From positions 2,990,874-3,054,873 of the forward strand of contig OZ243962.1 of the NCBI GenBank assembly GCA_965214625.1: a DNA stretch of 64,000 nucleotides, in the 5' to 3' direction. Source of the stretch: G965214625 sp965214625. Lineage in GTDB: Bacteria; Pseudomonadota; Gammaproteobacteria; Arenicellales; Poriferihabitantaceae. Every line of letters starts with the position of its first letter. Positions within the stretch are counted from its first letter, which is position 1. The notes beneath the pieces were generated by a model. That model saw only the letters and a program-made list of their open reading frames with translations, searched no databases and was not told the DNA's origin. Below are positions 34,127-43,421 of the stretch, in pieces. The position numbers and the translations under genes were made by a program.

Positions 34127-34371
34127 GATGTCTCGATATCAAATGTTTCAGGTGTTGTGAGCAGGTAAAATAGGATGCCTCAATAAATGGGTAATCTTTC
34201 AATCGTCTGTGCTGAACCGGCATATCTTCTTTTTCGGGGCACTGCCGTAAGCGGACCGATGGTTTCCCGTGCTGTGCGGGATTGTCGTATCCGTTTGAAC
34301 CACTTACGGTGAGACAATGGTAAGATAAAAACAGGAATCTCCTTCAAAACTTGCCATTTTCTGGAAAGGTT

Positions 34372-35178
34372 ATGCAGAATACTATTGTGGCTCCGAACTG
34401 GGAACAGTTTGATTACAGTCTCGATCAACGCCATTTTGCGATTGTTCCCTCAGCGGTCTCAAGAGAGTCACTTGATTTTGCCGCAGAGGCTTTTCTCGCT
34501 TTTCTGGCATTACCGGAAACCCTTAAGCAACAACTGCATTTTCCGGCCCGGGAATATCGTGCGACACCAGACGGCTATACTGACAGATCCGGTCGGGACA
34601 GGAAAGACGCTAAGCAGTTCTTTCATTGGGCCCCTTCACTCAAACACCATCGGTCATGTACCGCATTGCAGGCCAACAATCCCGTAGTGGCTCGATTTTT
34701 TGCTGCCGCAGAGCACCTTTATCGACATGCCGAAGCGACCCTGGAGACGATCTTTACACACTGTTTGCCTGATTACCGGGAACGAATATTTGAGGGCGAT
34801 TCCCTGATTGACGGTACGCTTCGGTTTTTGAGCTACTCGCCGGGTGCAGCAGGCCCGTTTTGTGCTCAGGCGCATTATGACAAGGGTTTCAGTACCCTGG
34901 TTTTGGGTGACAGTACTCCAGGGCTTCGCATCGGCTGTTGCAATAAGCATCCGCTCTTTCCGGTGCGACATCGGGATGGGACGGCGGTTTTCATGCCCGC
35001 ATGGATGCTTTTCCAGGCATCCGGGGGGCAGATAAAGCCAGCTTGGCACGATGTGCTGCACTCGTCTGGAAAACGGAATGTGAACCGTTTGTGCGCGCGC
35101 TGGTCCATCGTTTTCTTCGTCAATGATCCCGAGGGGCAGTTTTCCTCTTGGGATACGGTGCATACGCCACTGCATTGA
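34372..35178 (+). CDS. 2-oxoglutarate/Fe(II)-dependent oxygenase-like protein
   Basis: A 268-residue protein from the ATG at 34372. The Fe(II) facial triad is visible as 'AHYDKGFSTLVLGDSTPGL' (HxD) and 'WHDVLHSSG' (distal His), followed by 'ARWSIVFFV', where Arg would bind 2-oxoglutarate. The 'TPGLRIG' turn is that of isopenicillin-N-synthase-type enzymes. The N-terminal DIOX_N half is recognisable but divergent. It is a cytoplasmic single gene. Substrate unknown. Confidence 0.75.
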   Translation: MQNTIVAPNWEQFDYSLDQRHFAIVPSAVSRESLDFAAEAFLAFLALPETLKQQLHFPAREYRATPDGYTDRSGRDRKDAKQFFHWAPSLKHHRSCTALQANNPVVARFFAAAEHLYRHAEATLETIFTHCLPDYRERIFEGDSLIDGTLRFLSYSPGAAGPFCAQAHYDKGFSTLVLGDSTPGLRIGCCNKHPLFPVRHRDGTAVFMPAWMLFQASGGQIKPAWHDVLHSSGKRNVNRLCARWSIVFFVNDPEGQFSSWDTVHTPLH

Positions 35179-35296
35179 TCCTGTTTGGGATGGTGTTTCC
35201 ACAATGACCTTGCGGATGTCTGGTCAGAGGCTTCCGGTCTCGGGTCGTGCGATTATCGTGGCAGCGGTACCAGTCTATGGTCGGTGATCATTTGTT

Positions 35297-36571
35297 TTAC
35301 TGTTCCGCCGTTGGAACAATCGTCTGCCTGTGTCCATACGGTTTCCAGGCGGGGGAAATGACGTTGGGCATATCCGAGCGATGCATCAGCTTTGCACGGG
35401 CCAGGGTAAATTCCCCGTAGCGGGTATTGATCCTGTCCATGGCTTGATTCAATCGGCGAAACCGATTTTCTTCCGCGTCAAACAGGTCTGTTTGATCCTG
35501 TTCCGGCTTCGGATCAAGCGCCGTTATCTGCACCTGAAAAATTCCTTCACCCTGCCAACAATCGGACATCATTGTATGGCACAAGTTAATAATGGGTCGG
35601 CTGTCGTTGACCGGCAGGATCGTCTTGTACTTGTTGCCGATCCAGTCATCTCCAGTACGTAATCTGATCAGATAGGTTTGTGCAGCCAGCGAGTGCTGCC
35701 TCAAACGAGCCCCCAGCTTCTCGGCCATGTGAATAAGATACATCGAAACAATACGCCTGTCGGTGGTGTTGGGCGGCATTATTTTTCCATGTCCCAGACT
35801 TTTGGGCGGCATGATCGCCGTCTCAATCGAAACCGGGTCCGCACCCTGACACATTTGCCATATTCGCCTGCCTGGATTGCCGAAGCGTTTGCCAAGAACA
35901 CTGACCGGTAATTTGGCAACGTCTCCGCAGGTGATAGCGCCGCGTTGCGCCAGAAAGTCGGCAATCCCCTTGCCAATACCGCAAAGCTCTCTCACCGGAA
36001 CATGCTTCAACCGGGCTTGGGCTTCCCAGGGAGGGATGATGGTCAAGCCATCCGGTTTGTTCTGCTTGCCGGCGTATTTGGCGGTTGTCTTGTCTCCACT
36101 GAGCCCGACCGAGCAAGGCAGACCAGCGACATCCCAGATCAGTGTTTTAATCATTTTCCCGATCTTTTCGGGTGATTGGTTCCAATAACGCTGACAATGC
36201 GTGATATCAAGAAACGCCTCATCGACTGAAAATACCTCTACGTCCGGTGTGATCGTGTGGAGTATTTCCATAATGGCTGTTGATATTTCGGCATAACGCT
36301 CGGGACGCGCGGGCACCTGGATAATATCAGGGCATATTTCCCGGGCTTGTTGCAATCGCATGGTGGTATGGATGCCACGTGCCCTGGCTTCATAGGAGCA
36401 AGTGATCAGGCAGGTGCCGCTTTTACCGTTGGTAATGCCGATCGGCTTACCCCGATAATCAGGTTGATCGCGTTGTTCAATCGACGCGAAAAACGCATTC
36501 ATGTCTACAAACGCAATGAAGCGTGGCCAGTGTTGATGGGTCGTCTTACCCGGCATGGGACAGGGGATCAC
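35297..36571 (-). CDS. Y-family DNA polymerase (DinB/Pol IV-like)
   Basis: A 424-residue translesion polymerase. The palm catalytic acids are in 'FVDMNAFFASIEQ' and 'VFSVDEAFLDIT', the fingers contain 'CSYEARARGI', and the HhH thumb carries 'VRELCGIGKGIADFLAQRG'. The little-finger domain follows after about residue 245. The protein differs from E. coli Pol IV in the C-terminal tail 'SPAWKPYGHRQTI', a form found in a distinct bacterial subgroup. GTG at 36571 or ATG at 36556 could be the start. I see no clear LexA box upstream. Confidence 0.85.
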   Translation of the reverse strand: MIPCPMPGKTTHQHWPRFIAFVDMNAFFASIEQRDQPDYRGKPIGITNGKSGTCLITCSYEARARGIHTTMRLQQAREICPDIIQVPARPERYAEISTAIMEILHTITPDVEVFSVDEAFLDITHCQRYWNQSPEKIGKMIKTLIWDVAGLPCSVGLSGDKTTAKYAGKQNKPDGLTIIPPWEAQARLKHVPVRELCGIGKGIADFLAQRGAITCGDVAKLPVSVLGKRFGNPGRRIWQMCQGADPVSIETAIMPPKSLGHGKIMPPNTTDRRIVSMYLIHMAEKLGARLRQHSLAAQTYLIRLRTGDDWIGNKYKTILPVNDSRPIINLCHTMMSDCWQGEGIFQVQITALDPKPEQDQTDLFDAEENRFRRLNQAMDRINTRYGEFTLARAKLMHRSDMPNVISPAWKPYGHRQTIVPTAEQ

Positions 36572-36772
36572 GAGGTGAATGAGTCACGTTTTTTGTTGAT
36601 GCTTCCATTGTTATACAGGCGATACCGTGGAAACGGAGATCGATTGCGATAACAAATCGACTGACCGGGTCTTTTGCTCGGACCTCCGTGTGGATGACGA
36701 CAAAACGGCTCATCAGCAAGCCGTGCAGGACAACCGGAAACCGTTTGGAGTAAGAGGCAGAGAGACTTCCAC

Positions 36773-37753
36773 TTATCCTGCCACCAACTTGTTTTTGATT
36801 TCCCGAAGCGTAAAACGTTGCGCCTTGAACGCATGAATTTGCTTTATACGCTCAACCATTTCAGGGGCATACAGCTGATAGCCCGTTTCAGTGATTTCGG
36901 CCACACTCAGTAACCCTTCCTTGGTCCAATGGCGAATGGTCGAATTGCGCTCCCCCGCCTGCTTGGCCAGCTCTCCAATTTTCAGCAACTTATCATTTTC
37001 CGGTTGTTCGATATCTTCTCCAGTGACCGCGTTTAGGTAAATGTCCAACGAGCGCTCTACGGCCTTGGCGATGATTGTGTGATAGTTGTCTTTTGAGCCC
37101 CCAAGCTGTGATTGCTCAAGTGAACCGATGTAGGACAAGCGGTCGCGCTTGCGGATGATGGCCACAGGATAACCCGTCATCAGAAGAATTAAATTCATGA
37201 GCAATCGCCCCGTACGTCCATTACCGTCCACAAAAGGGTGGATGGTAACCAGCCTGTAATGTGCCTCCGCCGCGAGTTCAACCGGATGCAGTTCTTGATC
37301 CTTGCCGAGCCATTCGACCAATTCAGCCATCAGATCAGGCACCTTGCGAGCATTCGGAAGTATCACGGTTGATCCGGATAGGCGAACTGGAATAGAACGA
37401 TAATGTCCGGCATTGGCCTCCTCAATGCCTTTTAGGATGACTTCATGAATATGTAATATGTCCTTGCCGGTCAGGCTAGTGGGTTTACGCTTGATTTGCC
37501 CCTTTATCCAGTCCAGCGCATGAGCATGGTTGGTTGCTTCAAGATGTTCGGTTAGGGACTTGCCGCCAACGGTTAGCCCTTTTTCGATGACCAGCGCTGT
37601 TTCACGCCGGGTCAGCGTGTTCCCCTCAATAGCATTGCTGGTATAGGTCAATTCAACCCGAAACCAGTCATCCAGATTACCAACCAGCGCCGCGGACAAC
37701 GGGCGAAACTCGTCCAAGCACGCTTTCTTCTTGGTCAGCCTGTCATAATTCAT
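36773..37753 (-). CDS. Fic-domain protein with C-terminal MerR-type DNA-binding domain
   Basis: A 326-residue protein. An autoinhibitory motif (S/T)xxxE(G/N) is present at the N-terminus as 'TYTSNAIEGN' (residues 36-45). The Fic core has the full AMPylation motif 'HPFVDGNGRTGR' (172-183) and a flap-like 'GSTVILP'. Residues about 256-324 form a MerR-like winged helix ('LLKIGELAKQAGERNSTIRHWTKEGLL'). Class II Fic proteins with an N-terminal inhibitory helix are usually self-regulated AMP transferases. A DNA-binding tail suggests autoregulation or AMPylation of DNA-associated targets. Targets unknown. Confidence 0.9.
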   Translation of the reverse strand: MNYDRLTKKKACLDEFRPLSAALVGNLDDWFRVELTYTSNAIEGNTLTRRETALVIEKGLTVGGKSLTEHLEATNHAHALDWIKGQIKRKPTSLTGKDILHIHEVILKGIEEANAGHYRSIPVRLSGSTVILPNARKVPDLMAELVEWLGKDQELHPVELAAEAHYRLVTIHPFVDGNGRTGRLLMNLILLMTGYPVAIIRKRDRLSYIGSLEQSQLGGSKDNYHTIIAKAVERSLDIYLNAVTGEDIEQPENDKLLKIGELAKQAGERNSTIRHWTKEGLLSVAEITETGYQLYAPEMVERIKQIHAFKAQRFTLREIKNKLVAG

Positions 37754-38014
37754 GTCTAAAGAGTAAACTATAACGTGATGGTTTTCAATTTTTTTTGAGG
37801 ATAGGGTGGGTTTTCAGCCTCTACCCTGAAATTTTTTGAAGTGGTTTCTACCCGTCTCGGTTGTGCTGCCATGATACTCGGTTTATCTCAGGCCATTGAA
37901 TTCAAAATTGCTGGGGAAATTGGCTGATTTACCATTGATTTGATTGTGATCGCAAAATCGACTGTGTAATAATTTGTCACCGAATAATGAATCACTTTTC
38001 AAAAATAGCAATCG

Positions 38015-38335
38015 ATGACAATGATCAAGTTTGTTCTGCATGATCAGACAGAACACCATGTTGATGCGAAAAATGGACACTCACTGATGTCCGTTGCCAG
38101 ACGTCAGGGTTTTTCCGGTATTCTGGCAGAATGTGGCGGGGCCTGTAGCTGCGCGACCTGTCATGTTCACATTGCGCCTGAATGGATTGATAGATTGCCC
38201 GTAATGGATGATCTGGAACAGGACATGCTTGAATTCGCAGAAGATGTCGACGAGTACAGCCGATTGAGCTGCCAAATTCAAATCTCAAGTCAGTTGGAGG
38301 GATTGGTGGTCCATATCCCCGAGTCACAATACTGA
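38015..38335 (+). CDS. [2Fe-2S] ferredoxin, ISC/adrenodoxin type
   Basis: A 106-residue ferredoxin with cluster ligands in 'ECGGACSCATC' (Cys near 40, 46 and 49) and 'RLSCQIQ' (Cys near 86). The spacing CX5CX2C...C and the 'CHVHIAPEW' extension are those of Fdx from isc operons and of putidaredoxin-like proteins. It could serve Fe-S biogenesis or supply electrons to the Rieske or P450-type oxygenases of the window. It stands alone, not with hscBA. Single-copy context leaves its partner open. Confidence 0.88.
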   Translation: MTMIKFVLHDQTEHHVDAKNGHSLMSVARRQGFSGILAECGGACSCATCHVHIAPEWIDRLPVMDDLEQDMLEFAEDVDEYSRLSCQIQISSQLEGLVVHIPESQY

Positions 38336-38604
38336 GATGAATCGCCATGGACTGGACGGGGTGAATGACTACCTACAAAATCGTGTCATCTCGAATTCGT
38401 GATGATCAGGTTTGGGGGTATGAATCGTTATACAGTGTAAACTGTCCATGATGGTGGGCCGGTCAGCGTGTCTGGATTTTTCAACACGGTCCTTATCCGG
38501 TTTTCCGTTGAGCTTGAATGTCATTGGGGGTAGAGAAAAAGAGATGGACCAACTGCATTTGCAGCCACGTTATCCCAGAATGCTGATGCGATCGGAATAA
38601 CGGT

Positions 38605-40578
38605 TTGCAGCACGCTCACACACCGCAGCAACTTGGTGAAGTCTTGTGGACACCAAGCAGGACATTGGTCAAGGAATGTCGGATGTCGGAATTCATCGAA
38701 TGGGTGGCAAAACGACATCATCACAGGATCAGGGACTTTGATTCCCTGTATCAATGGAGTATCGAAAATCGAGGGGATTTTTGGTCCAGCTTATGGCAAT
38801 ACTGTGATGTCATAAACAGTCAAGCCTGGACTTCGGTACTTGACAATGCCGATGCCATGCCGGGGGCAAAGTGGTTCGGGGGCGCACGGCTCAACTATGC
38901 AGAAAACTGTCTCCGATACCGGGACACTCGAAAGGCGATTATTTTTCGAAGTGAAGCCGGGATGACCAGGGAAGTGACCTATCAGGAACTCTATCACGAG
39001 GTGGCTCGGTGCCAGGCATTGCTGTTGTCTCTCGGCGTACGTCAGGGGGACCGGGTGGGGGGATATATGCCCAATAGCCCTGAAACCGTTGTGGCGCTAC
39101 TGGCAACGGCCAGTCTCGGTGCGATCTGGTCATCCTGCTCACCGGACTTCGGGGTGAAGGGGGTGTTTGAGCGATTCGACCAGATTCAACCCAAGGTGCT
39201 GTTTGCCATTGACGGATATCGTTACAACGGCAAGTCATTTGATATCACCGATTCGGTTGTTTCGATTGCGCAGCAGATACACAGTATTGAAAAAGTCGTG
39301 ATGGTTCCGTATCTCAAGGATTCACCGGATATTTCACGTATTCCGAATGCACTGTTTTATGGGGATTTCCGCTCGCAACGCGAGCACATGGAATTTGCCC
39401 AGCTCCCATTCGATCATCCCCTCTATATCCTTTATTCTTCGGGCACGACCGGCAAGCCGAAATGTATCGTTCACGGTGCAGGAGGGGCATTGCTACAACA
39501 TCTCAAGGAACACCAGTTACACACTGATATCAGACGCAGTGACCGGTTGTTCTACTTTACAACCTGTGGCTGGATGATGTGGAACTGGCTCGTCAGTGGT
39601 CTGGCCAGTGGCTGTACTCTGATCCTGTACGACGGGTCGCCTTTTTATCCCAGAAGAAGGAGTCTCTGGCAGGTCATTTCTGAGTTGAAGATCACCGTTT
39701 TTGGCACCAGCGCCCGATATATCGCGGCCTGTAACAAGGCACGACTCCACCCGATGGATGAGTACGACCTGTCCTCATTGAGAGCAATTCTTTCGACCGG
39801 CTCCCCGTTAGCGGCGGCGCAGTTTGATTATGTGTATCACAAGATAAAGAAGGATGTGATGCTGTCATCTATTTCCGGTGGTACGGATATCGTTTCGTGC
39901 TTTGTGCTGGGTAATCCCCTGCGCCCGGTACGCCGCGGAGAAATACAGTGCCGGGGACTCGGTATGTCGGTCGATGTGTTTGATGACGACGGGCCGGTTC
40001 GGGGGAAAAGAGCCGAGCTGGTCTGTACCAAGCCATTTCCGAGCATGCCGCTGGGATTTTGGGGCGAACCCGATCACAAACGGTATCAGGATGCGTATTT
40101 TTCCCGCTTTGACAACGTCTGGGCGCAGGGTGACTATGCCGAAATCACTGACAATGACGGTCTGATCATTTACGGCCGGTCCGATACGGTTTTAAACCCT
40201 GGTGGGGTACGTATCGGGACTGCGGAAATTTATCAACAAGTCGAAAAAGTGGATGAAGTCGTGGACAGTCTGTGCATCGGGCAGATGTGGGACAATGATG
40301 TCAGAATCATCTTGTTTGTCGTGTTACGGGAAAACAGGGAACTCGATGCCGAATTGAAAGCGAAAATCAGGGCAGTCATACAGACCAATACCACCAGGCG
40401 GCATGTTCCCAAGAAGATTGTTTCCGTCCCGGATATCCCCCGAACACTCAGTGGAAAAATTGTTGAACTGGCGGTTCGTAATATCGTGCATGGTGATGCC
40501 GTGCGCAATGTCGAGGCACTGGCCAATCCCGAGGCACTGGCCTATTTCAAGAATATTCCGGAGATTCATGAAACATGA
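38605..40578 (+). CDS. aacS: acetoacetyl-CoA synthetase
   Basis: AacS ligates acetoacetate to CoA with ATP cleavage to AMP. The 657-residue protein matches the family in length and has an N-terminal ACAS_N cap and the AMP-binding core with 'LYSSGTTGKPKCIVHG', 'SISGGTDIVSCFVLGNP' and 'YGRSDTVLNPGGVRIGTAEIY'. The C-terminal lysine lies in 'SGKIVELA'. 'FTTCGWMMWNW' is typical of AacS. TTG at 38605 is the likely start. The following genes are a thiolase and a CoA-transferase, forming a short acetoacetate/CoA module. Confidence 0.93.
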   Translation: MQHAHTPQQLGEVLWTPSRTLVKECRMSEFIEWVAKRHHHRIRDFDSLYQWSIENRGDFWSSLWQYCDVINSQAWTSVLDNADAMPGAKWFGGARLNYAENCLRYRDTRKAIIFRSEAGMTREVTYQELYHEVARCQALLLSLGVRQGDRVGGYMPNSPETVVALLATASLGAIWSSCSPDFGVKGVFERFDQIQPKVLFAIDGYRYNGKSFDITDSVVSIAQQIHSIEKVVMVPYLKDSPDISRIPNALFYGDFRSQREHMEFAQLPFDHPLYILYSSGTTGKPKCIVHGAGGALLQHLKEHQLHTDIRRSDRLFYFTTCGWMMWNWLVSGLASGCTLILYDGSPFYPRRRSLWQVISELKITVFGTSARYIAACNKARLHPMDEYDLSSLRAILSTGSPLAAAQFDYVYHKIKKDVMLSSISGGTDIVSCFVLGNPLRPVRRGEIQCRGLGMSVDVFDDDGPVRGKRAELVCTKPFPSMPLGFWGEPDHKRYQDAYFSRFDNVWAQGDYAEITDNDGLIIYGRSDTVLNPGGVRIGTAEIYQQVEKVDEVVDSLCIGQMWDNDVRIILFVVLRENRELDAELKAKIRAVIQTNTTRRHVPKKIVSVPDIPRTLSGKIVELAVRNIVHGDAVRNVEALANPEALAYFKNIPEIHET

Positions 40579-40652
40579 ATTAAAAAACACACCTCGGGTG
40601 GCCGAAGACACGTTGCCTGCCTGAAGTAGCACACTGAAACGAGAACATTTGG

Positions 40653-41837
40653 ATGAAGAAAAAAGAAATTGTGGTTGTGAGCGGTGTTCGCACCGCCGTC
40701 GGGGATTTTGGCGGAAGCCTGCAGCATCATTCTCCAGCGGAACTCGGTAGTATCGTGGTCGGTGAAGCGGTGAAACGTGCCGGTATTCCGGCACAGGCCA
40801 TCGGACACTGTGTCCTTGGCAATGTCATTCATACCGAAGCCCGGGATATGTATATTGCGCGGGTGGCGGCGATCGAGGGCGGATTATCGCATCATACCCC
40901 CGCTGTGACCGTCAACCGGTTGTGTGGCAGTGGATTGCAGGCGATCATCACCGCCGCCCAGCAGATCGAATTGGGGATGTGCGACAGCGCGGTTGCCGGA
41001 GGTGTCGAGGTGATGAGTCGAGGTGCGTACATGGCAACCGGTGCGCGATTCGGCAACCGACTGGGTAATGGCAAACTGGTTGATATGATGCTTGCGGCAC
41101 TCAATTGTCCAATTGAAAAATACCACATGGGCGTAACTGCGGAAAATATCGCCGAGAAATGGGGTATCAGTCGAGCAGAACAGGATGCGTTTGCATTGAG
41201 AAGCCACCAACGTGCCCAAAAAGCCATCGAAGCGGGACGGTTTAAAAAACAGATCATACCGGTAGAGATAAAATCGAAAAAAGGGATCTCCTGGTTTGAA
41301 CAGGATGAGCATGTCAGGTTTGACACTGACCTGGCGGATTTGAGCCGTCTTCGTGCGGTTTTCAAGGACAACGGCACGGTGACACCGGGCAATGCATCGG
41401 GTATCAATGATGGTGCCGGTGCCGTGGTCTTGATGGACCAGGGCAAGGCTGAGCAGGACGGTGTTCGGCCTCGTGCGAAACTGATCAAGTATGCTTTTGC
41501 CGGTGTGGAACCCAAATATATGGGGATCGGACCGGTTCCGGCTGTTCGAAATTTGCTGGAAAATACCGATTTGTCGATCAAGGATATTGATGTCTGGGAA
41601 GTGAATGAGGCGTTTGCTGCCCAGGCGATTGCGGTGGCGAGAGACCTGGATATTCCAGAAGATCGGTTGAATCCCAACGGCAGCGGTATTTCGATCGGCC
41701 ACCCGGTCGGCGCGACGGGAGCGATCATTACTGAAAAGGCGCTGTCGGAACTGGAAGACAAACAAGGTCAATATGCCGTTGTCACCATGTGTATCGGTGG
41801 TGGTCAGGGTATTGCCGCCTTGTTTGAAAGAGCGTGA
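40653..41837 (+). CDS. acetyl-CoA C-acetyltransferase (thiolase)
   Basis: A 394-residue type II thiolase. Active-site residues are visible: Cys in 'NRLCGSGLQAI' near residue 89, His in 'IGHPVGATGA' near 350 and the second Cys in 'TMCIGGGQG' near 380. It interconverts two acetyl-CoA and acetoacetyl-CoA. It lies 75 bp after aacS on the same strand, so acetoacetyl-CoA made by AacS can be split to acetyl-CoA. It could be called phaA or atoB, but I leave the symbol empty. Confidence 0.93.
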   Translation: MKKKEIVVVSGVRTAVGDFGGSLQHHSPAELGSIVVGEAVKRAGIPAQAIGHCVLGNVIHTEARDMYIARVAAIEGGLSHHTPAVTVNRLCGSGLQAIITAAQQIELGMCDSAVAGGVEVMSRGAYMATGARFGNRLGNGKLVDMMLAALNCPIEKYHMGVTAENIAEKWGISRAEQDAFALRSHQRAQKAIEAGRFKKQIIPVEIKSKKGISWFEQDEHVRFDTDLADLSRLRAVFKDNGTVTPGNASGINDGAGAVVLMDQGKAEQDGVRPRAKLIKYAFAGVEPKYMGIGPVPAVRNLLENTDLSIKDIDVWEVNEAFAAQAIAVARDLDIPEDRLNPNGSGISIGHPVGATGAIITEKALSELEDKQGQYAVVTMCIGGGQGIAALFERA

Positions 41838-41838
41838 G

Positions 41839-43062
41839 ATGACCTCACCGTTAACGGGCATTCGGGTGATTGACCTCACTCGAATTCTCGCAGGGCCCTG
41901 GTGCACACAAATCCTGGGTGATCTGGGTGCGGATGTCATCAAAATAGAACATCCGGTCAGCGGTGATGATACCCGACAATGGGGACCACCCTGGTTAAAG
42001 GACCAGCACGGGAAGGAGACGGACGAGTCCGCTTACTATCTGAGCGCGAACCGGAATAAATCGTCTGTCACGCTCAATCTGAAGTCCGAAAAGGGGAGGG
42101 AGCTGTTAAAGCGCCTGGTATCCAAGGCGGATATTTTTATCGAGAACTTCAAGGTGGGTGGACTCGCCGGGATGGGGCTTGGCTATGAGACGCTCAGTGA
42201 AGTCAACCCGGGGCTTATCTACCTGTCGATCACCGGTTTTGGTCAAACCGGGCCGATGGCCAGCCAACCCGGTTATGACTATTTGATCCAGGGTCTGGGT
42301 GGGTTGATGAGCATTACCGGGCAACCGGACGGTAGCCCGGGTGCCGGTTCCCAACGGGTGGGGGTTGCCATATCAGATTTGACGACGGGCATGTATGCGA
42401 CGATCGGAATTCTCGGTGCCCTGCATTACCGGCATCGCACCGGAGAGGGGCAGTATATCGATCTGGCACTGCTTGATACCCAGGTGGGCTGGCTGGCGAA
42501 TCAGGCGATGAACTATTTTGTCGGGGAAACCGTTCCCGTCCGGACCGGTAACTGGCATCCCAATCTGGCGCCCTACCAGGTCTTTAAAAGTGCGGATGGG
42601 GAAATTATCATTGCCGTTGGGAATGACCGGCAGTTTGTCAATCTCTGTGTTTTTATCGGGAAACCGGAATTGTCGGAACATCCGAAATACAAGACCAATC
42701 CGGACCGAAATCAAAATAGGGAAAGCCTGGTAACCATACTCTCGGCAATTATCGAAACAAAATCCAGCGCTTACTGGCTGGAAGAACTACCGCGAAGCGG
42801 TGTCCCCTGTTCCGCTATCAATACCATTGAGAAGGCATTCCAGGATCCACAGGTGTTGGCAAGGGAAATGAAAATCGAGCTGGAGCATCCGCTTTCCGGA
42901 AGGGTTCCCGGTGTTGCCAATCCGCTGAAGTTGTCTAAAACGCCAGCGTCTTATCGTAAAGCGCCACCGTTACACGGGGAAGACACGGAAGCGGTTTTAT
43001 CCCGGTTGCTCAAAATACCTGCCGCAGAGATGGCACAACTAAAAGGAGAGGGGATTATCTAG
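41839..43062 (+). CDS. CaiB/BaiF-type (family III) CoA-transferase
   Basis: A 407-residue class III CoA-transferase from the ATG 1 bp after the thiolase stop; a longer start inside the thiolase is rejected. The N-terminal 'VIDLTRILAGPWCTQILGDLGADVIKIEHP' block and the catalytic Asp in 'YLSITGFGQTGPMASQPGYD' region are typical. 'LAGPWCTQ' is frequent in glutarate/succinyl-CoA transferases (SUGCT-like), but the acid substrate cannot be fixed. Together with AacS and thiolase it suggests CoA activation of a dicarboxylic or short-chain acid. Confidence 0.88.
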   Translation: MTSPLTGIRVIDLTRILAGPWCTQILGDLGADVIKIEHPVSGDDTRQWGPPWLKDQHGKETDESAYYLSANRNKSSVTLNLKSEKGRELLKRLVSKADIFIENFKVGGLAGMGLGYETLSEVNPGLIYLSITGFGQTGPMASQPGYDYLIQGLGGLMSITGQPDGSPGAGSQRVGVAISDLTTGMYATIGILGALHYRHRTGEGQYIDLALLDTQVGWLANQAMNYFVGETVPVRTGNWHPNLAPYQVFKSADGEIIIAVGNDRQFVNLCVFIGKPELSEHPKYKTNPDRNQNRESLVTILSAIIETKSSAYWLEELPRSGVPCSAINTIEKAFQDPQVLAREMKIELEHPLSGRVPGVANPLKLSKTPASYRKAPPLHGEDTEAVLSRLLKIPAAEMAQLKGEGII

Positions 43063-43421
43063 CATCAGGCAGACCTCGGTCTTTGTTCAATGCCGGTTGC
43101 CCTCGGTTTTGCATGATGAAAATGTTGAATGACTTGCGTTTCAATACGGGGGCTTTGATACGTTCGAGTCGGTGAAAAAGCGTAAGGTATCGACTTTGGG
43201 CGACGAAATAGATGTCCAACCGGATGATCACTGGGACCCGGGCACTGCATGTGGGGTGGTCCAGATCATTCGACCTGGTATCGACTCAGGATGACAAGGC
43301 AGTTGTGCAAGGACAGACTGTATTGAAAAAGAGGTGATCGGCTCCATCTGGATAGAATGAACCGTATCAGATGAAAACCGTATTTTCATCCTCTCCAAAC
43401 ACCATCGTACTGTGAAACATC
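43063..43421. other. intergenic region without supported gene
   Basis: About 360 bases. A short frame (about 43165-43290, 40 codons) runs in the plus strand without recognisable content or ribosome binding site. Confidence 0.35.

Noticed and set aside
36572..36660. LexA box before the Y-family polymerase
   Set aside because: A CTGTATAA half-site exists but no ACAG at the required spacing.
40884..41942. 352-codon minus-strand frame
   Set aside because: Antisense to the thiolase gene, which carries all catalytic residues.
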